From positions 303,071 through 367,070 of the forward strand of contig NZ_FOEF01000007.1 in assembly GCF_900110575.1 (NCBI RefSeq): a stretch of DNA of 64,000 nucleotides, in the 5' to 3' direction. Shown piece by piece: positions 1-8,412 of the stretch; the stretch's first letter is position 1, and each line of letters opens with the position of its first letter. The translations under genes and the position numbers were made by a program. The DNA comes from Amycolatopsis saalfeldensis (GTDB lineage: Bacteria > Actinomycetota > Actinomycetes > Mycobacteriales > Pseudonocardiaceae). The notes beneath the pieces are model-generated. The model had not been told where the DNA came from and did not search any database. It saw only the letters and a program-made list of their open reading frames with translations.

Positions 1-1
1 C

Positions 2-79
2 GAGTGGGCGAGGGCGAACGGCGACGCGGTCCTCGACGCGCTCGACGCCCATTCGGAACCGGTCGCCCATCAAGGCTGA
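2..79 (+). CDS. C-terminal tail of a gene cut by the window edge
   Basis: An open frame enters at base 2 and ends at TGA 77-79. It encodes about 25 residues ending in AHQG. The acidic, helical-looking composition (WARANGDAVLDALDAH) is typical of a real C-terminus, but no family can be named. Its last 10 bases overlap the 3' end of the convergent MerR gene. Confidence 0.5.
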   Translation, partial: EWARANGDAVLDALDAHSEPVAHQG

Positions 80-1047
80 GCCAGGGCGGCGGCCATCCAC
101 TCGCGCACAGCCGCCGCCTCGTCCGGGTCCGGCCGGGGCGTGCCGTTGATCGTCGCGACCAGGCCGGCGTACCGGGTCAGCAGTTTCGCCAAGCCCGGCA
201 GCCTGCTTGACTGCTGCGCGGCCCGGCCGAATTCGGTGACGCTCCGCCGGGCCCGGTCCGGGTCCTGCTCCCCGGTCATGGCGGCGGTGAACTCGGCGGC
301 GTCGGCCACCATCCGCTCGGCGATGTCCCGGGCCTGCGGCGAATCCGCGGGCACCCCGGCCTGCTGGGCGGCCCGGGCCTCCCGGAAGAGCTTCTCGCGC
401 CGTTCCGCTCGCGCCATCATCTCGGGCGTGGCCATCAGCCTGCCCCGCCCGGTGCCGAACGCGCGATGCAGCGAGTCCCGCATCGCCGTGCGGAACTCCT
501 TGTCCTGCACGATTTCCGCGAGTTCGATCCAGGCTTCGAGCTGCTCGGCGGACGGCTCCTCGGGCAGCTCCGGCCGCCGGCTTCGCAGCGCCTCGACGTA
601 GCCGGGATCGACGTCCAGGCCTTCGGTGACGAAGTCCCAGAACCGGGTGACGAGCCGGTCGCGCTCGTCGTCGGACATCGACACGAGCTTGTGCATCAGG
701 CTCACCTGGTCCGTGGTGGTGCGCTGCCGCACGATGGTCCGCAGCACCGCGCGGCGCGCCCGGAACCGCCGCAGCTCCTTCTCGACCAGCCGCAGGTGGG
801 TGACGGCCAGCTCGGGCAGGGTGGTGTCCGCGGCGAGCACCTGGCGGATGCCGTCCAGACCCGCGCCCAGCTCGCGCAGGGTCCGCACGAGTTCGAGGCG
901 GGCGATGGCGTGCACGTCGTACTGCCGGAAGCCGCCCTCGGTGAGGCGGGTGGGCGGGACAAGGCCCTCGTCGGCGTAGAACCGGATCGCGCTGACGCTC
1001 AGGCCGGTGCGGCCGGCGACGTCTCCGATGGAGTAGAGGTCGTTCAC
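70..1047 (-). CDS. MerR-family transcriptional regulator
   Basis: This is a 325-aa regulator started at GTG 1047. The frame stays open upstream, but residues before this point have no family character, and the MerR domain begins right at the start (NDLYSIGDVAGRTGLSVSAI). Residues 3-70 form the winged HTH. A helical dimerisation stretch rich in Arg/Leu follows at about 75-110, then a long helical C-terminal domain (about 120-325) that I cannot assign to a ligand class. It is divergent from the quinone oxidoreductase, so that gene and its own promoter are the likely targets. Its promoter has the 19-bp spacer and central dyad typical of MerR control, and the transcript is probably leaderless. 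The inducer is unknown. Confidence 0.85.
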   Translation of the reverse strand: MNDLYSIGDVAGRTGLSVSAIRFYADEGLVPPTRLTEGGFRQYDVHAIARLELVRTLRELGAGLDGIRQVLAADTTLPELAVTHLRLVEKELRRFRARRAVLRTIVRQRTTTDQVSLMHKLVSMSDDERDRLVTRFWDFVTEGLDVDPGYVEALRSRRPELPEEPSAEQLEAWIELAEIVQDKEFRTAMRDSLHRAFGTGRGRLMATPEMMARAERREKLFREARAAQQAGVPADSPQARDIAERMVADAAEFTAAMTGEQDPDRARRSVTEFGRAAQQSSRLPGLAKLLTRYAGLVATINGTPRPDPDEAAAVREWMAAALAQP

Positions 1048-1054
1048 ACCGCCC

Positions 1055-1085
1055 ACTATCGGATCTCGAGCCGCTTGAGAGTCAA
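1055..1085 (-). promoter_or_regulatory. merR promoter with 19-bp spacer and central dyad
   Basis: On the minus strand a -35 TTGACT (1085-1080) and a -10 GATAGT (1060-1055) are separated by 19 bp. The spacer holds the near-perfect dyad CTCAAGC-G-GCTCGAG. This is the known architecture of MerR-controlled promoters, where the regulator untwists an over-long spacer. The -10 ends about 8 nt before the GTG, so the transcript may be leaderless. Confidence 0.55.
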
Positions 1086-1094
1086 GGCCCCGAC

Positions 1095-1132
1095 TTGACA
1101 CGAACACTATTCGTCGATAGAACAGTGTTCGT
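1095..1132 (+). promoter_or_regulatory. Promoter and inverted repeat before the quinone oxidoreductase
   Basis: TTGACA (1095-1100), a 17-bp spacer and TAGAAC (1118-1123) form a good promoter for the rightward gene. A perfect 9-bp inverted repeat, ACGAACACT (1100-1108) and AGTGTTCGT (1124-1132), brackets the -10. Such spaced arms could bind a repressor dimer. It differs from the dyad in the merR promoter, so a second regulator is possible. Confidence 0.5.
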
Positions 1133-1158
1133 ACACCGCATCGAGAACAGGACGACTC

Positions 1159-2061
1159 ATGAAGGCAGCCCAGTTCAGCCGGTTCGGCGGCCCGGAGGTC
1201 CTCGAGATCGTGGACCTGCCGGATCCGCGTCCCGGTCCCGGCGAGGTCCGGATCGCCGTGCGCGCCGCCGGCGTCAACGCGAGCGACTGGAAGAAACGCC
1301 AAGGCCTGATGGACCAGGAACTCCCGCAGACGCTGGGGTACGAAGTGGCGGGCATCGTCGACGAGCTCGGCGAGGGCGTCTCGGACGTCGCCGTCGGGGA
1401 CCGCGTCTTCGGGTTCTGCGCCGACGCCGCCGCGCAGGCCGAGCTGGCGGTGCTGCCCCACTACGCGCCCATCCCGCCGTCGCTCGATTTCGCGGCGGCT
1501 GCGGCACTTCCGGTCGCCGTCGAGACGGCCGCGCGGGCGCTCGACCAGCTCGGCGTCCAGCGCGGTGAGACGCTGCTGGTCAACGGCGCCTCCGGAGTCG
1601 TCGGACGGGCCGCTGTCCAGCTCGCGGTGGCGCGGGGCGCCCGCGTGATCGGGACCGGCAGCCCCGGCTCCCACGACCTGCTCCGCTCGCTCGGCGCCGA
1701 ACCCGTCGCTTACGGGGATGGCCTGGCGCAGCGGGTCGGCGCGCTCTCCCCCGGCGGCGTCGACCGAGCGCTCGACATCGCCGGGAGCGGCGTCCTGCCT
1801 GAGTTGATCAAGCTCGCGGGCGGCCCGCAGCACGTCGTCACGGTCGCCGATTTCGCCGGCGCGCAAGAACACGGCGTGCGGTTCAGCCGGGGCGACACCG
1901 GTCGCGCCCTCTACACGCTCGGCGAGATCGGCGGCCTGATCGAGTCCGGGCAGTTCTCGGTCCCGATCGGGAAGACGTTCCCGCTCGCCGCCATCGCGGA
2001 AGCCCACCGGGCCGGTGAAACCGGTCAGGTACGCGGAAAAATCGTCCTGCTGGCCGGCTGA
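1159..2061 (+). CDS. Zinc-independent NADPH:quinone oxidoreductase (MDR family)
   Basis: This 300-aa protein is the usual length for the zeta-crystallin/QOR branch of medium-chain reductases. Residues 1-120 form the GroES-like catalytic fold, with PGEVRIAVRAAGVNASDWK and a GYEVAG segment. A Rossmann domain follows with the NADPH motif GASGVVG at 143-149. The cysteine and histidine ligands of zinc alcohol dehydrogenases are absent. The family reduces quinones or other enones with NADPH in the cytoplasm; the substrate here is not deducible. It is divergent from merR and is the probable target of that regulator. The ATG is chosen because the family N-terminus (MKAAQ) starts exactly there. Confidence 0.85.
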   Translation: MKAAQFSRFGGPEVLEIVDLPDPRPGPGEVRIAVRAAGVNASDWKKRQGLMDQELPQTLGYEVAGIVDELGEGVSDVAVGDRVFGFCADAAAQAELAVLPHYAPIPPSLDFAAAAALPVAVETAARALDQLGVQRGETLLVNGASGVVGRAAVQLAVARGARVIGTGSPGSHDLLRSLGAEPVAYGDGLAQRVGALSPGGVDRALDIAGSGVLPELIKLAGGPQHVVTVADFAGAQEHGVRFSRGDTGRALYTLGEIGGLIESGQFSVPIGKTFPLAAIAEAHRAGETGQVRGKIVLLAG

Positions 2062-2096
2062 TCCGGCCGCCGGTCCAGCGACCACAAAGGAGCGAC

Positions 2097-3197
2097 ATGA
2101 CCCACCACCTCGCCTTGCCCGACAACCGCGTCACGATCCTCGGCGCGCTCGACCTGGAGCGCACCCCGAACGGCGTCCGCCCGCGCCGGCTGCCGGCCTG
2201 GACCCGGCCGCGCCTGCCCGACGACTTGATGGACCTTGTCGTCTCCCAAGCGGCCGGAGTCCGCCTGCGCCTGCGCACGGCCGCGCGGTCGCTGGCGCTG
2301 GGGGTGCACGTCACCGTGCCGGTGATGCCCGAGGGCCTGCTGCCCGCGTCGTTCGACCTCACCGTCGGCGGGACGGTGCTCGCCCGCGTGCCGGCCACCG
2401 CGGGAGACGTGCTGCACCTCGCCGAATCCCGCCTGAGCCCCGGGCCCGCCGAAACCGTGCGGTTCGACGGTCTGCCGGCCGGCGAGAAGGACGTCGAGAT
2501 CTGGCTGCCGCACAGCGCGACGGTCGAGCTGCGCACGCTCGACGCCGACGCGCCGCTGCTCACGCCGACCCCGCCGCCCGGCGCGGCCTGGGTGCACTAC
2601 GGCTCGTCGATCAGCCACGGCCTGGAGGCGCCCGCCCCGACCCTGGTCTGGCCGGCCGTCGCCGCATTGGCGACCGGCACGGCGCTGACCAACCTCGGCT
2701 TCGCCGGCAGCGCGATGCTCGACCCGGAGGTCGCCCGCGCCATCCGGGACACCCCGGCCGGCCTGGTCACGCTCAAGGCCGGGATCAACCTCGTCGGCGA
2801 GGCGTCGATGCGCGAGCGCACCTTCGTCCCGGCCGTGCACGGGTTCCTGGACATGATCCGCGACGGCCACCCGCGCACGCCGATCGTGCTCGTCTCACCG
2901 ACCTCTTTCGCCGGGCTGGAAACCACTTCCGGGCCCGTCACGCTCGACCCGGAGACCGGCCGCAAACGCGCGCTGGGCTCCGCGGGCGCCGGGGCGCTGA
3001 CCTTGAGCGGCGTCCGCGCGCTGCTCGCCAAGATCGTCGGCGTACGCGAAGACCCGGCGCTGCGCTACCTCGACGGGCGCGAGCTGCTCGGGCCGGACGA
3101 GGCCGCGGCCCTGCCCGACGGCCTGCACCCCGACCCGGCCGCGCACCTGCGGATGGGCGAACGGGCCGCCCGGCTCCTCGTGGCGCCCCAGCTCTGA
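2097..3197 (+). CDS. SGNH/GDSL-type hydrolase with N-terminal beta domain
   Basis: This 366-aa cytoplasmic protein has no signal peptide. Residues 1-155 look like a beta-sandwich. The SGNH hydrolase domain follows: GSSISHG at 169-175 with Ser171 as predicted nucleophile, the block II glycine in NLGFAG (199-204), the block III asparagine Asn231 in LKAGIN, and Asp341/His344 in DGLHPD. All four SGNH blocks are present, so it should be an active esterase, lipase or sugar-ester deacetylase. It begins 35 nt after the quinone reductase and may be cotranscribed with it. RBS AAGGAG precedes the ATG. Confidence 0.82.
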   Translation: MTHHLALPDNRVTILGALDLERTPNGVRPRRLPAWTRPRLPDDLMDLVVSQAAGVRLRLRTAARSLALGVHVTVPVMPEGLLPASFDLTVGGTVLARVPATAGDVLHLAESRLSPGPAETVRFDGLPAGEKDVEIWLPHSATVELRTLDADAPLLTPTPPPGAAWVHYGSSISHGLEAPAPTLVWPAVAALATGTALTNLGFAGSAMLDPEVARAIRDTPAGLVTLKAGINLVGEASMRERTFVPAVHGFLDMIRDGHPRTPIVLVSPTSFAGLETTSGPVTLDPETGRKRALGSAGAGALTLSGVRALLAKIVGVREDPALRYLDGRELLGPDEAAALPDGLHPDPAAHLRMGERAARLLVAPQL

Positions 3198-3207
3198 CCG
3201 GCCCGGC

Positions 3208-3882
3208 TCAGGCTCCGGCGAACCCGGCGGTCAACGTCCGCGCCGCCTCGTCCAGGTGGTCCAGCATCAGCTCGGCCGCGTCGTCGCCCTCGCCCGCGCC
3301 GATGGCGTCGGCGATCCGGCGATGCGCGCGGAGTTCTCCGGGCGTCAGCACGTGATCAGGCTGGAGGTAGTGCAGCCGCTGCACCTCCTCCACGAGGGTC
3401 TCGAGAATCGAGTACAGCCGCCGGTTCCCGGCGATTTCGGCCAAGCGAAGGTGGAAAGACTTCGCCGCGTCCAGCGCGCGGCCGAAGTCCACCCCGGACT
3501 CCTTGTCCACGAGCTTTCGCAGTTCCGCGACGGCTTCGGGCGAAGCCGTCGCGGCCGCCGTGCGCGCCAGCGCGGGCTCGACCAGCCGCCGGATCGCGAA
3601 CAGCTCCAGCACGTCGCCGAGTTCGACCGGGCGGACCAGGTAGCCACGGCGGGGCAGCACCCGGATCCACCCGGTCCGCGCGAGCAGCCCGAGCGCCTCG
3701 CGGACCGGCGTCTTGGACACCCCGAACCCGGTGGCCAGCTCGCCCTCGTTGACCACCGCCCCCGGCGCCAGCTCGAGCCGCACGATCTGGGCCTTGAGCT
3801 GGTCGTACACGTCCTCGGTCAAGGACAGCGCGCCCACCTCCTCCGGCCACCGGCCGCACGATCCGACCCGGACCAGCACCAT
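3208..3882 (-). CDS. GntR-family regulator, FadR/FCD subgroup
   Basis: This is a regulator of about 225 aa. It has an N-terminal winged HTH (SLTEDVYDQLKAQI, then FGVSKTPVREALGLL) and an all-helical FCD ligand domain. That domain carries the metal/ligand histidine pattern (FHLRLAEIAGN, ELRAHRRIADAI). FCD members typically sense small carboxylates. The start is uncertain: ATG 3882 is used here, GTG 3837 would give 209 aa and has GGAGG only 2 nt away, and an ATG at 3924 is also open. It is convergent with the SGNH hydrolase (10-nt gap) and reads away from the phosphotransferase-like remnant. Confidence 0.8.
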   Translation of the reverse strand: MVLVRVGSCGRWPEEVGALSLTEDVYDQLKAQIVRLELAPGAVVNEGELATGFGVSKTPVREALGLLARTGWIRVLPRRGYLVRPVELGDVLELFAIRRLVEPALARTAAATASPEAVAELRKLVDKESGVDFGRALDAAKSFHLRLAEIAGNRRLYSILETLVEEVQRLHYLQPDHVLTPGELRAHRRIADAIGAGEGDDAAELMLDHLDEAARTLTAGFAGA

Positions 3883-3926
3883 ACCGGGTGGGCTGGGCTT
3901 TCCCGGTGCCGAGCCACCGGCCACCG

Positions 3927-4130
3927 GGCAGCGTGATCCTGCTCAACGGGACCTCCGGCGGCCGGCCCGCGCGGTTCGGGACCGGGGCGAGATTCCCTTT
4001 GCCTACTGGGGAATCGCCATGCGGTGCCCGCTCGAAGTGCTGGAAAAACAGGAAGCCGCACGAAAACGAGGCCCCGGCGAGTCGGCCGATCTCATGCCGC
4101 GCGCACTTCACCGTCACAACAGATTGAGCT
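3927..4130 (+). pseudogene. Remnant of a chloramphenicol-phosphotransferase-like gene
   Basis: This 360-bp gap holds two pieces in different frames. At 3927-3965 the frame reads GSVILLNGTSGG, which matches the P-loop start of CPT-like kinases (VILLNGTSSxGK). The lysine/Ser end of the loop is lost. At about 4010-4100 another frame reads MRCPLEVLEKQEAARKRG, matching the conserved CPLEVLExREAARxxR segment late in the same family. About 100 intervening residues are missing. I read this as an old internal deletion with a frameshift. No intact ORF is present. The identification is by motif memory only. Confidence 0.5.
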
Positions 4131-4242
4131 CGCGGGCCCGCGCCACCAGAGTTCCCGATGCTGAGCCCCTGACCAAAGTGCACCGTCGCCGGTGCCCATC
4201 GGACGATGTGCCGGGGCCAGCCCGTGTTCCAGGGTGTCTGCC

Positions 4243-5031
4243 ATGGAACGAACGAACTCGCTGCCCCTGGTCCGGCGGTGGCGGACACCGGCGCCGGTCG
4301 ACCGGAGCGCCTGGTTCCCGGGCCGGCTGATCGGGGGCGCCGCGCTGGTGGCCGGTCCGCTGGTGTGGTGGACGGGGCTGCTGCTGCGGTACCTGGGGCT
4401 GCATTCGGGCACCTTCTCCGCCGAGCAGCTGGCGGCGTTCGCCCGGCAGCCGTTCGCGGCCCCGTCGCAGCTGGCGGCCTACCTGGCGAATCCCGCGCTG
4501 GTCACGGCTGGATACGCGTGCTTCGCCGCCGGGGCCCTGCTCTTGTGCCCGGCCTTCGCCACCCTCGCCCGCATCGTCGCGGCACGGGCGCCGGCGCTCG
4601 CTTGCTGGGGCGGCACGCTGCTCATCCTGGGCCTGTTCGCCCGGCTCTACGACGCCGGAGCCGATCAGGCCGCCTTCCACCTGGCCGCGTCGCAGGGTCT
4701 CGGGCGGGCCACCGATTTCGTGCTGGGCAACTACCCGGGCATTTCCTACGGCCCCTGGCGCGTCGCCGTCGTGGCGTCGGCCTGCCGGTACCTCGGGATG
4801 GCGCTGCTGGCCATCGGCGCGTTCCGGTCGGGCGCCTTCGGCACCGGCCGCTGCCTGATCCTGCTGTGGTCGGGGACGCTGTGGGGCGGTGTCCTCAAGG
4901 CGGCCAACCTCGCGGACCTGTTCGAGTACGGCGCGCTGGCCCTGGTCCTCGTGCCGCTGGGCGTCCTGGTGCTGCGGGACCGCGTCGCCGAGCCGGATCC
5001 CGCCGAGCCGTTGCGGATCCTGAGCTGGTGA
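4243..5031 (+). CDS. Integral membrane protein of unknown function
   Basis: This 262-aa protein starts at ATG 4243. It has roughly six hydrophobic segments: LIGGAALVAGPLVWWTGLLL near 25-50, then near 95-110, 120-145, 170-195, 200-215 and 230-250. A short basic N-terminus precedes the first. The pattern resembles small DUF4386-like membrane proteins, but I see no decisive motif. It lies alone, 120 nt before the amidohydrolase. The polar loop between segments 3 and 4 (DAGADQAAFHLAASQG) is probably extracytoplasmic. No function is proposed. Confidence 0.7.
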   Translation: MERTNSLPLVRRWRTPAPVDRSAWFPGRLIGGAALVAGPLVWWTGLLLRYLGLHSGTFSAEQLAAFARQPFAAPSQLAAYLANPALVTAGYACFAAGALLLCPAFATLARIVAARAPALACWGGTLLILGLFARLYDAGADQAAFHLAASQGLGRATDFVLGNYPGISYGPWRVAVVASACRYLGMALLAIGAFRSGAFGTGRCLILLWSGTLWGGVLKAANLADLFEYGALALVLVPLGVLVLRDRVAEPDPAEPLRILSW

Positions 5032-5151
5032 CGGCCGCGGCGACAGGTGTCGTGCCGCACCTGCGCAGCCGTCGACCGATGTTCATGGCCGCGACCGCCG
5101 TCCGGGGCCCAGAATGGCCGGAGCACATCCAGCGACGGACGGGAGTACCGC

Positions 5152-6378
5152 ATGTGGCTCGTGGGCGCGACGGTCATCGACGGCACCGGCGCGGACCCGG
5201 TGCCCCGCCAGGCGATCCTGGTCGAGGACGGCCGGATCACCGCGCTCGGCGGCACCCCGCCCGCCGGGGCGGAGGTGGTCGACCTGGCCGGGCTGGTCGT
5301 CACGCCCGGGCTGATCGACGCGCACGTCCACCTGGGCCTGTCCAGCGACGTGGACAAGCTGACCACCACCCGGCAGCTCTCGGTCGCGGAGCTGGCCGCG
5401 GACATGTTCGCCAACTGCCGTCAGACGCTCGAATCCGGCTTCACCACCGTCCGCGACACCGGCGGGGTGGACCAGGGGATCGAGCGGACCGTCGCGTCGG
5501 GCAAGCTGCCCGGGCCCCGGATCATCCACTGTGGACCGATTCTGGCGCAGACCGGCGGGCACGGCTACCTCGGCGCGGACTGGGACTCCGCCGAGGACTG
5601 GGATTCCCGCCAGATCCCCGGGCTGGTCTCGCTTTCACTGGTGTCCGACGGCCCGGATGCGGTGCGGCGCAACGCGCGGGAGGCGTTCCGGCGGGGCGCG
5701 ATGTTCCTGAAGATGTGCGTCACCGGCGGTGTCGTGTCCCGGCACGACAAGCTGAGCGACACCCAGTTCACCCACGACGAGGTCGCCGCGGCCGTGGCCG
5801 AAGCCGAGGCGCGCGGCACGTACGTCACCGTCCACGCGCACAACAACGCCGGCCTGCGCATGGCCGTCGAGGCGGGCGCGAAATGCGTCGAACACGGCTC
5901 GGCGGTGGACGAGGAGACGGCCGAGCTGATGGCCGGCCACGGCGTCGCGCTGGTGCCGACCCTGGCCGTGGCGCACGCGCTGCGGGCCGACGCCACCGAA
6001 GCCGGGCTGCCGCCGGAAATCGGCGCCCGCGTGGGCAACGTGATCGACGGCCAGGCCGCCGCGATCCGGGCGGCGCGGGCGGCCGGGGTGCTGATCGGGT
6101 CCGGTTCGGACTACGTGGGGCCGAAACAGGAGCACCGGGGACTGGAACTGGTGCTGCGCAGCGAAATCGAGTCCCCGATGCAGGCACTCGTCTCCGCCAC
6201 CCGGGACAACGCGCGGGTGCTGCGGATCGACGAGGAGGTCGGCACGATCGAGCCGGGCAAGATCGCCGACCTCACCGTGTTCGGCGCCGACCCGCTGGCG
6301 GACCCGCGGGTGTTCGACGACCCCGCTCAGGTCAAGGCCGTGATCCAGGGCGGCCGCGTGGTCAAGGACATCCGCTGA
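5152..6378 (+). CDS. Imidazolonepropionase-like amidohydrolase
   Basis: This 408-aa metal-dependent hydrolase belongs to the amidohydrolase superfamily. The ligand set is complete: HVH (His58, His60) after the small beta domain, Lys187 in FLKMC as the probable carboxylated bridging lysine, His228/230 in VHAHNN, His248 in EHGS, and Asp320 in GSGSD. The closing beta strand GTIEPGKIADLTVF is also intact. Relatives are annotated as Xaa-Pro dipeptidases or cyclic amide hydrolases. It has no signal peptide, so it is cytoplasmic. GGGAG precedes the ATG. It lies 112 nt upstream of the amidase and may share its role in amide or peptide breakdown. Confidence 0.85.
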   Translation: MWLVGATVIDGTGADPVPRQAILVEDGRITALGGTPPAGAEVVDLAGLVVTPGLIDAHVHLGLSSDVDKLTTTRQLSVAELAADMFANCRQTLESGFTTVRDTGGVDQGIERTVASGKLPGPRIIHCGPILAQTGGHGYLGADWDSAEDWDSRQIPGLVSLSLVSDGPDAVRRNAREAFRRGAMFLKMCVTGGVVSRHDKLSDTQFTHDEVAAAVAEAEARGTYVTVHAHNNAGLRMAVEAGAKCVEHGSAVDEETAELMAGHGVALVPTLAVAHALRADATEAGLPPEIGARVGNVIDGQAAAIRAARAAGVLIGSGSDYVGPKQEHRGLELVLRSEIESPMQALVSATRDNARVLRIDEEVGTIEPGKIADLTVFGADPLADPRVFDDPAQVKAVIQGGRVVKDIR

Positions 6379-6490
6379 CCGCAGCGAGGTACAACGGGCA
6401 GAGCCGGGCGGCCACGGTGGCACCGTCCGGGCCGCGATGGCTACGGTGGCAGCGCAGCGGCCGAGTTGCCTCTCAGGAAGGTTGTCACCG

Positions 6491-7927
6491 ATGAGCCTCG
6501 CTGAACTGAGGTGGCTGGACGCCACGGCCCAGGCCGATCTCGTCCGCCAGGGCCTGGTCACGCCGCTCGAACTGCTCGACGCGGCGATCGCCCGGATCGA
6601 GGAGCACAACGGCGACCTGAACGCCGTGGTCAGCACGCGCTTCGAGCAAGCGCGCAGCGACGCGGCTTCGACCACCGAGGGGCCGTTCCAGGGCGTTCCG
6701 ATGCTCCTCAAGGACTTCCTCGCCCACTGGGCGGGCGATCCGGTGCACGGCGGCATGCGCCTGCTGCGCGACCGTGACTGGCGGGCGAGTGAGAACTCGC
6801 ACCTCGCCACCCGCCTGCGCGCGGCGGGATTCGTCTTCTGCGGCCGGACGAACACGCCCGAGCTGGCGACCAGCCTCACCACCGAGCCGCTGGCCCACGG
6901 CGCGACCCACAACCCGTGGGACCTGACGCGCTCCCCCGGCGGTTCCAGCGGCGGCTCGGCCGCCGCCGTGGCCGCGGGGCTGGTGCCGGTGGCCCACGGC
7001 AACGACATGGCGGGCTCGATCCGCGTGCCGGCGAGTGCCTGCGGGGTGGTCGGGCTCAAGCCCAGCCGCGGGCGCAACAGCCTCGGGCCGCAGTACGGCG
7101 ACCACTGGGGTTCGGTCACCCATGAGCACGTCCTGACCCGGTCGGTGCGGGACACCGCGGCGGTGCTCGACGCCACCGCCGGAGCCGCGGCCGGGGACCC
7201 GCACAGCGCGCCGCCACCGGCCCGTCCCTTCCGCCTCGAAGCCGAAACCGATCCTGGGCCGCTGCGCATCGGTTTCCGGACCGAAGCGCCCGGCACCGGC
7301 GAGACCGCCCACCCCGACTGCGTCACCGCGGTGGAGAACACCGCGCGGCTGCTCGAGTCGCTCGGCCACCACGTCGCCCCGGCCGCGGCCCCCGCGCTGG
7401 ACGCCCCCGGCCTGTTCGACGCCATGCCGCCGGTGCTCGCCGCGGCGGTCGCGTGGGAACTGGACAGCTGGTCGGAGCGCCTGGGCGAGCAGCTTTCCCC
7501 GTCGGTGCTGGAGCCGATGAACGCGATGCTCTGCGAAGCGGGCCGGCAGGTCACCGCTGTCCAGTGGCTGAGCGCGATCACCGCCTCCCAGCGCTGGGCT
7601 CGCGGCGTCGCCGCCCTCTGGGAGGACGAGCTGGACATCCTGCTGACCCCGACGCTGCCCGCCCCGCCCGGCAAGCTCGGCGAGCTGTCCCCCGAGGCCG
7701 CCCCGCCGGAGCAGCTGTCCGCCGGGATCGCCATGCTCGGCGCCTTCACCGCGCCGTACAACATCACCGGCCAGCCCGCGATTTCCCTGCCCCTGCACTG
7801 GAATGCCGACGGCCTGCCCATCGGCCTCCAGTTCGCCGCCGCCCGGAACCGCGAGGACGTGCTGCTCCGGCTGGCCGGCCAGCTCGAACGCGCCGCCCCC
7901 TGGTCCGGCCGCCGCCCGCCCGAGTGA
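6491..7927 (+). CDS. Amidase-signature family amidase
   Basis: This 478-aa enzyme carries the Ser-Ser-Lys triad of the amidase signature family. Lys74 is in LLKDF, the cis-Ser lies in SPGGSSGGS (148-156), and the nucleophile Ser176 is in MAGSIRVPA. The usual DTGGSIR is NDMAGSIR here. The length is normal. The family hydrolyses aliphatic or aromatic amides in the cytoplasm. AGGAAGG precedes ATG 6491, which is preferred over an ATG at 6437. Together with the amidohydrolase upstream it could release ammonia and an acid from an amide substrate. The real substrate cannot be read. Confidence 0.87.
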   Translation: MSLAELRWLDATAQADLVRQGLVTPLELLDAAIARIEEHNGDLNAVVSTRFEQARSDAASTTEGPFQGVPMLLKDFLAHWAGDPVHGGMRLLRDRDWRASENSHLATRLRAAGFVFCGRTNTPELATSLTTEPLAHGATHNPWDLTRSPGGSSGGSAAAVAAGLVPVAHGNDMAGSIRVPASACGVVGLKPSRGRNSLGPQYGDHWGSVTHEHVLTRSVRDTAAVLDATAGAAAGDPHSAPPPARPFRLEAETDPGPLRIGFRTEAPGTGETAHPDCVTAVENTARLLESLGHHVAPAAAPALDAPGLFDAMPPVLAAAVAWELDSWSERLGEQLSPSVLEPMNAMLCEAGRQVTAVQWLSAITASQRWARGVAALWEDELDILLTPTLPAPPGKLGELSPEAAPPEQLSAGIAMLGAFTAPYNITGQPAISLPLHWNADGLPIGLQFAAARNREDVLLRLAGQLERAAPWSGRRPPE

Positions 7928-7931
7928 TCCC

Positions 7932-7952
7932 TTGACCTCGACCAAAGTCGAG
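7932..7952 (+). promoter_or_regulatory. TTGACC plus perfect dyad, possible MerR-type operator
   Basis: TTGACC (7932-7937) runs straight into the perfect inverted repeat CTCGAC-caaa-GTCGAG (7937-7952), 18 nt before ATG 7970. The dyad just downstream of a -35 resembles MerR-class operators. I see no clear -10. Confidence 0.4.
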
Positions 7953-7969
7953 ATGTTCTGCTGGTGGGC

Positions 7970-8410
7970 ATGAAGCCACGCGGAGCACGGAAGTCAGCAG
8001 CCCGATTCCTGGTCGGACTGGTCGGCGCGACAACGGTCGCAGGCGCGTTGACGGCGGACTTCCTCGTGCCGAAGACAGCGCGCCAGCACCTGCGGAACCC
8101 CCGCTGGCCGGGGCACGCCAAGTTCCACGACGCCCAGTACATCGTGATGAGCCAGCTGCTGGGCGGCACCGGGCTGGCGCTGCTGGCGTCCGGGAAGGGC
8201 GATCCGGACCGCAATCTGCGGACCGCCGCCGCGATCGTGTCCACGCCCTGGCTGGGCATGTACGGCGCCGCCCTGTTCCCGGGCACCACCCTGGTCGACG
8301 ACGAGTTCAAGGACCAGACGCCGAAGGTGCTCGGGATGGACCCCAACCTGTTCGTCGCGACCGCCTGCCTGGCGGCGCTGGCCGCGGCCACCGGGCTGGC
8401 CCGCAAGTAA
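7970..8410 (+). CDS. Small membrane protein, DUF6640-like
   Basis: This 146-aa protein starts at ATG 7970, with a GTG two codons upstream as an alternative. The basic N-terminus leads into a hydrophobic segment (FLVGLVGATTVAGALTA). A conserved-looking block NPRWPGHAKFHDAQY follows, then three more hydrophobic segments. The NPRWPxHAKFH motif recalls a family of small four-helix membrane proteins (DUF6640) whose function is unknown. It is convergent with the HxlR regulator and shares a terminator with it. The dyad upstream suggests it is regulated as a single gene. Confidence 0.65.
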   Translation: MKPRGARKSAARFLVGLVGATTVAGALTADFLVPKTARQHLRNPRWPGHAKFHDAQYIVMSQLLGGTGLALLASGKGDPDRNLRTAAAIVSTPWLGMYGAALFPGTTLVDDEFKDQTPKVLGMDPNLFVATACLAALAAATGLARK

Positions 8411-8412
8411 GG

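Noticed and set aside
1048..2085. N-terminal extension of the MerR protein to over 670 residues
   Set aside because: The added part is antisense to the quinone reductase. The MerR domain starts exactly at GTG 1047, where a promoter ends.
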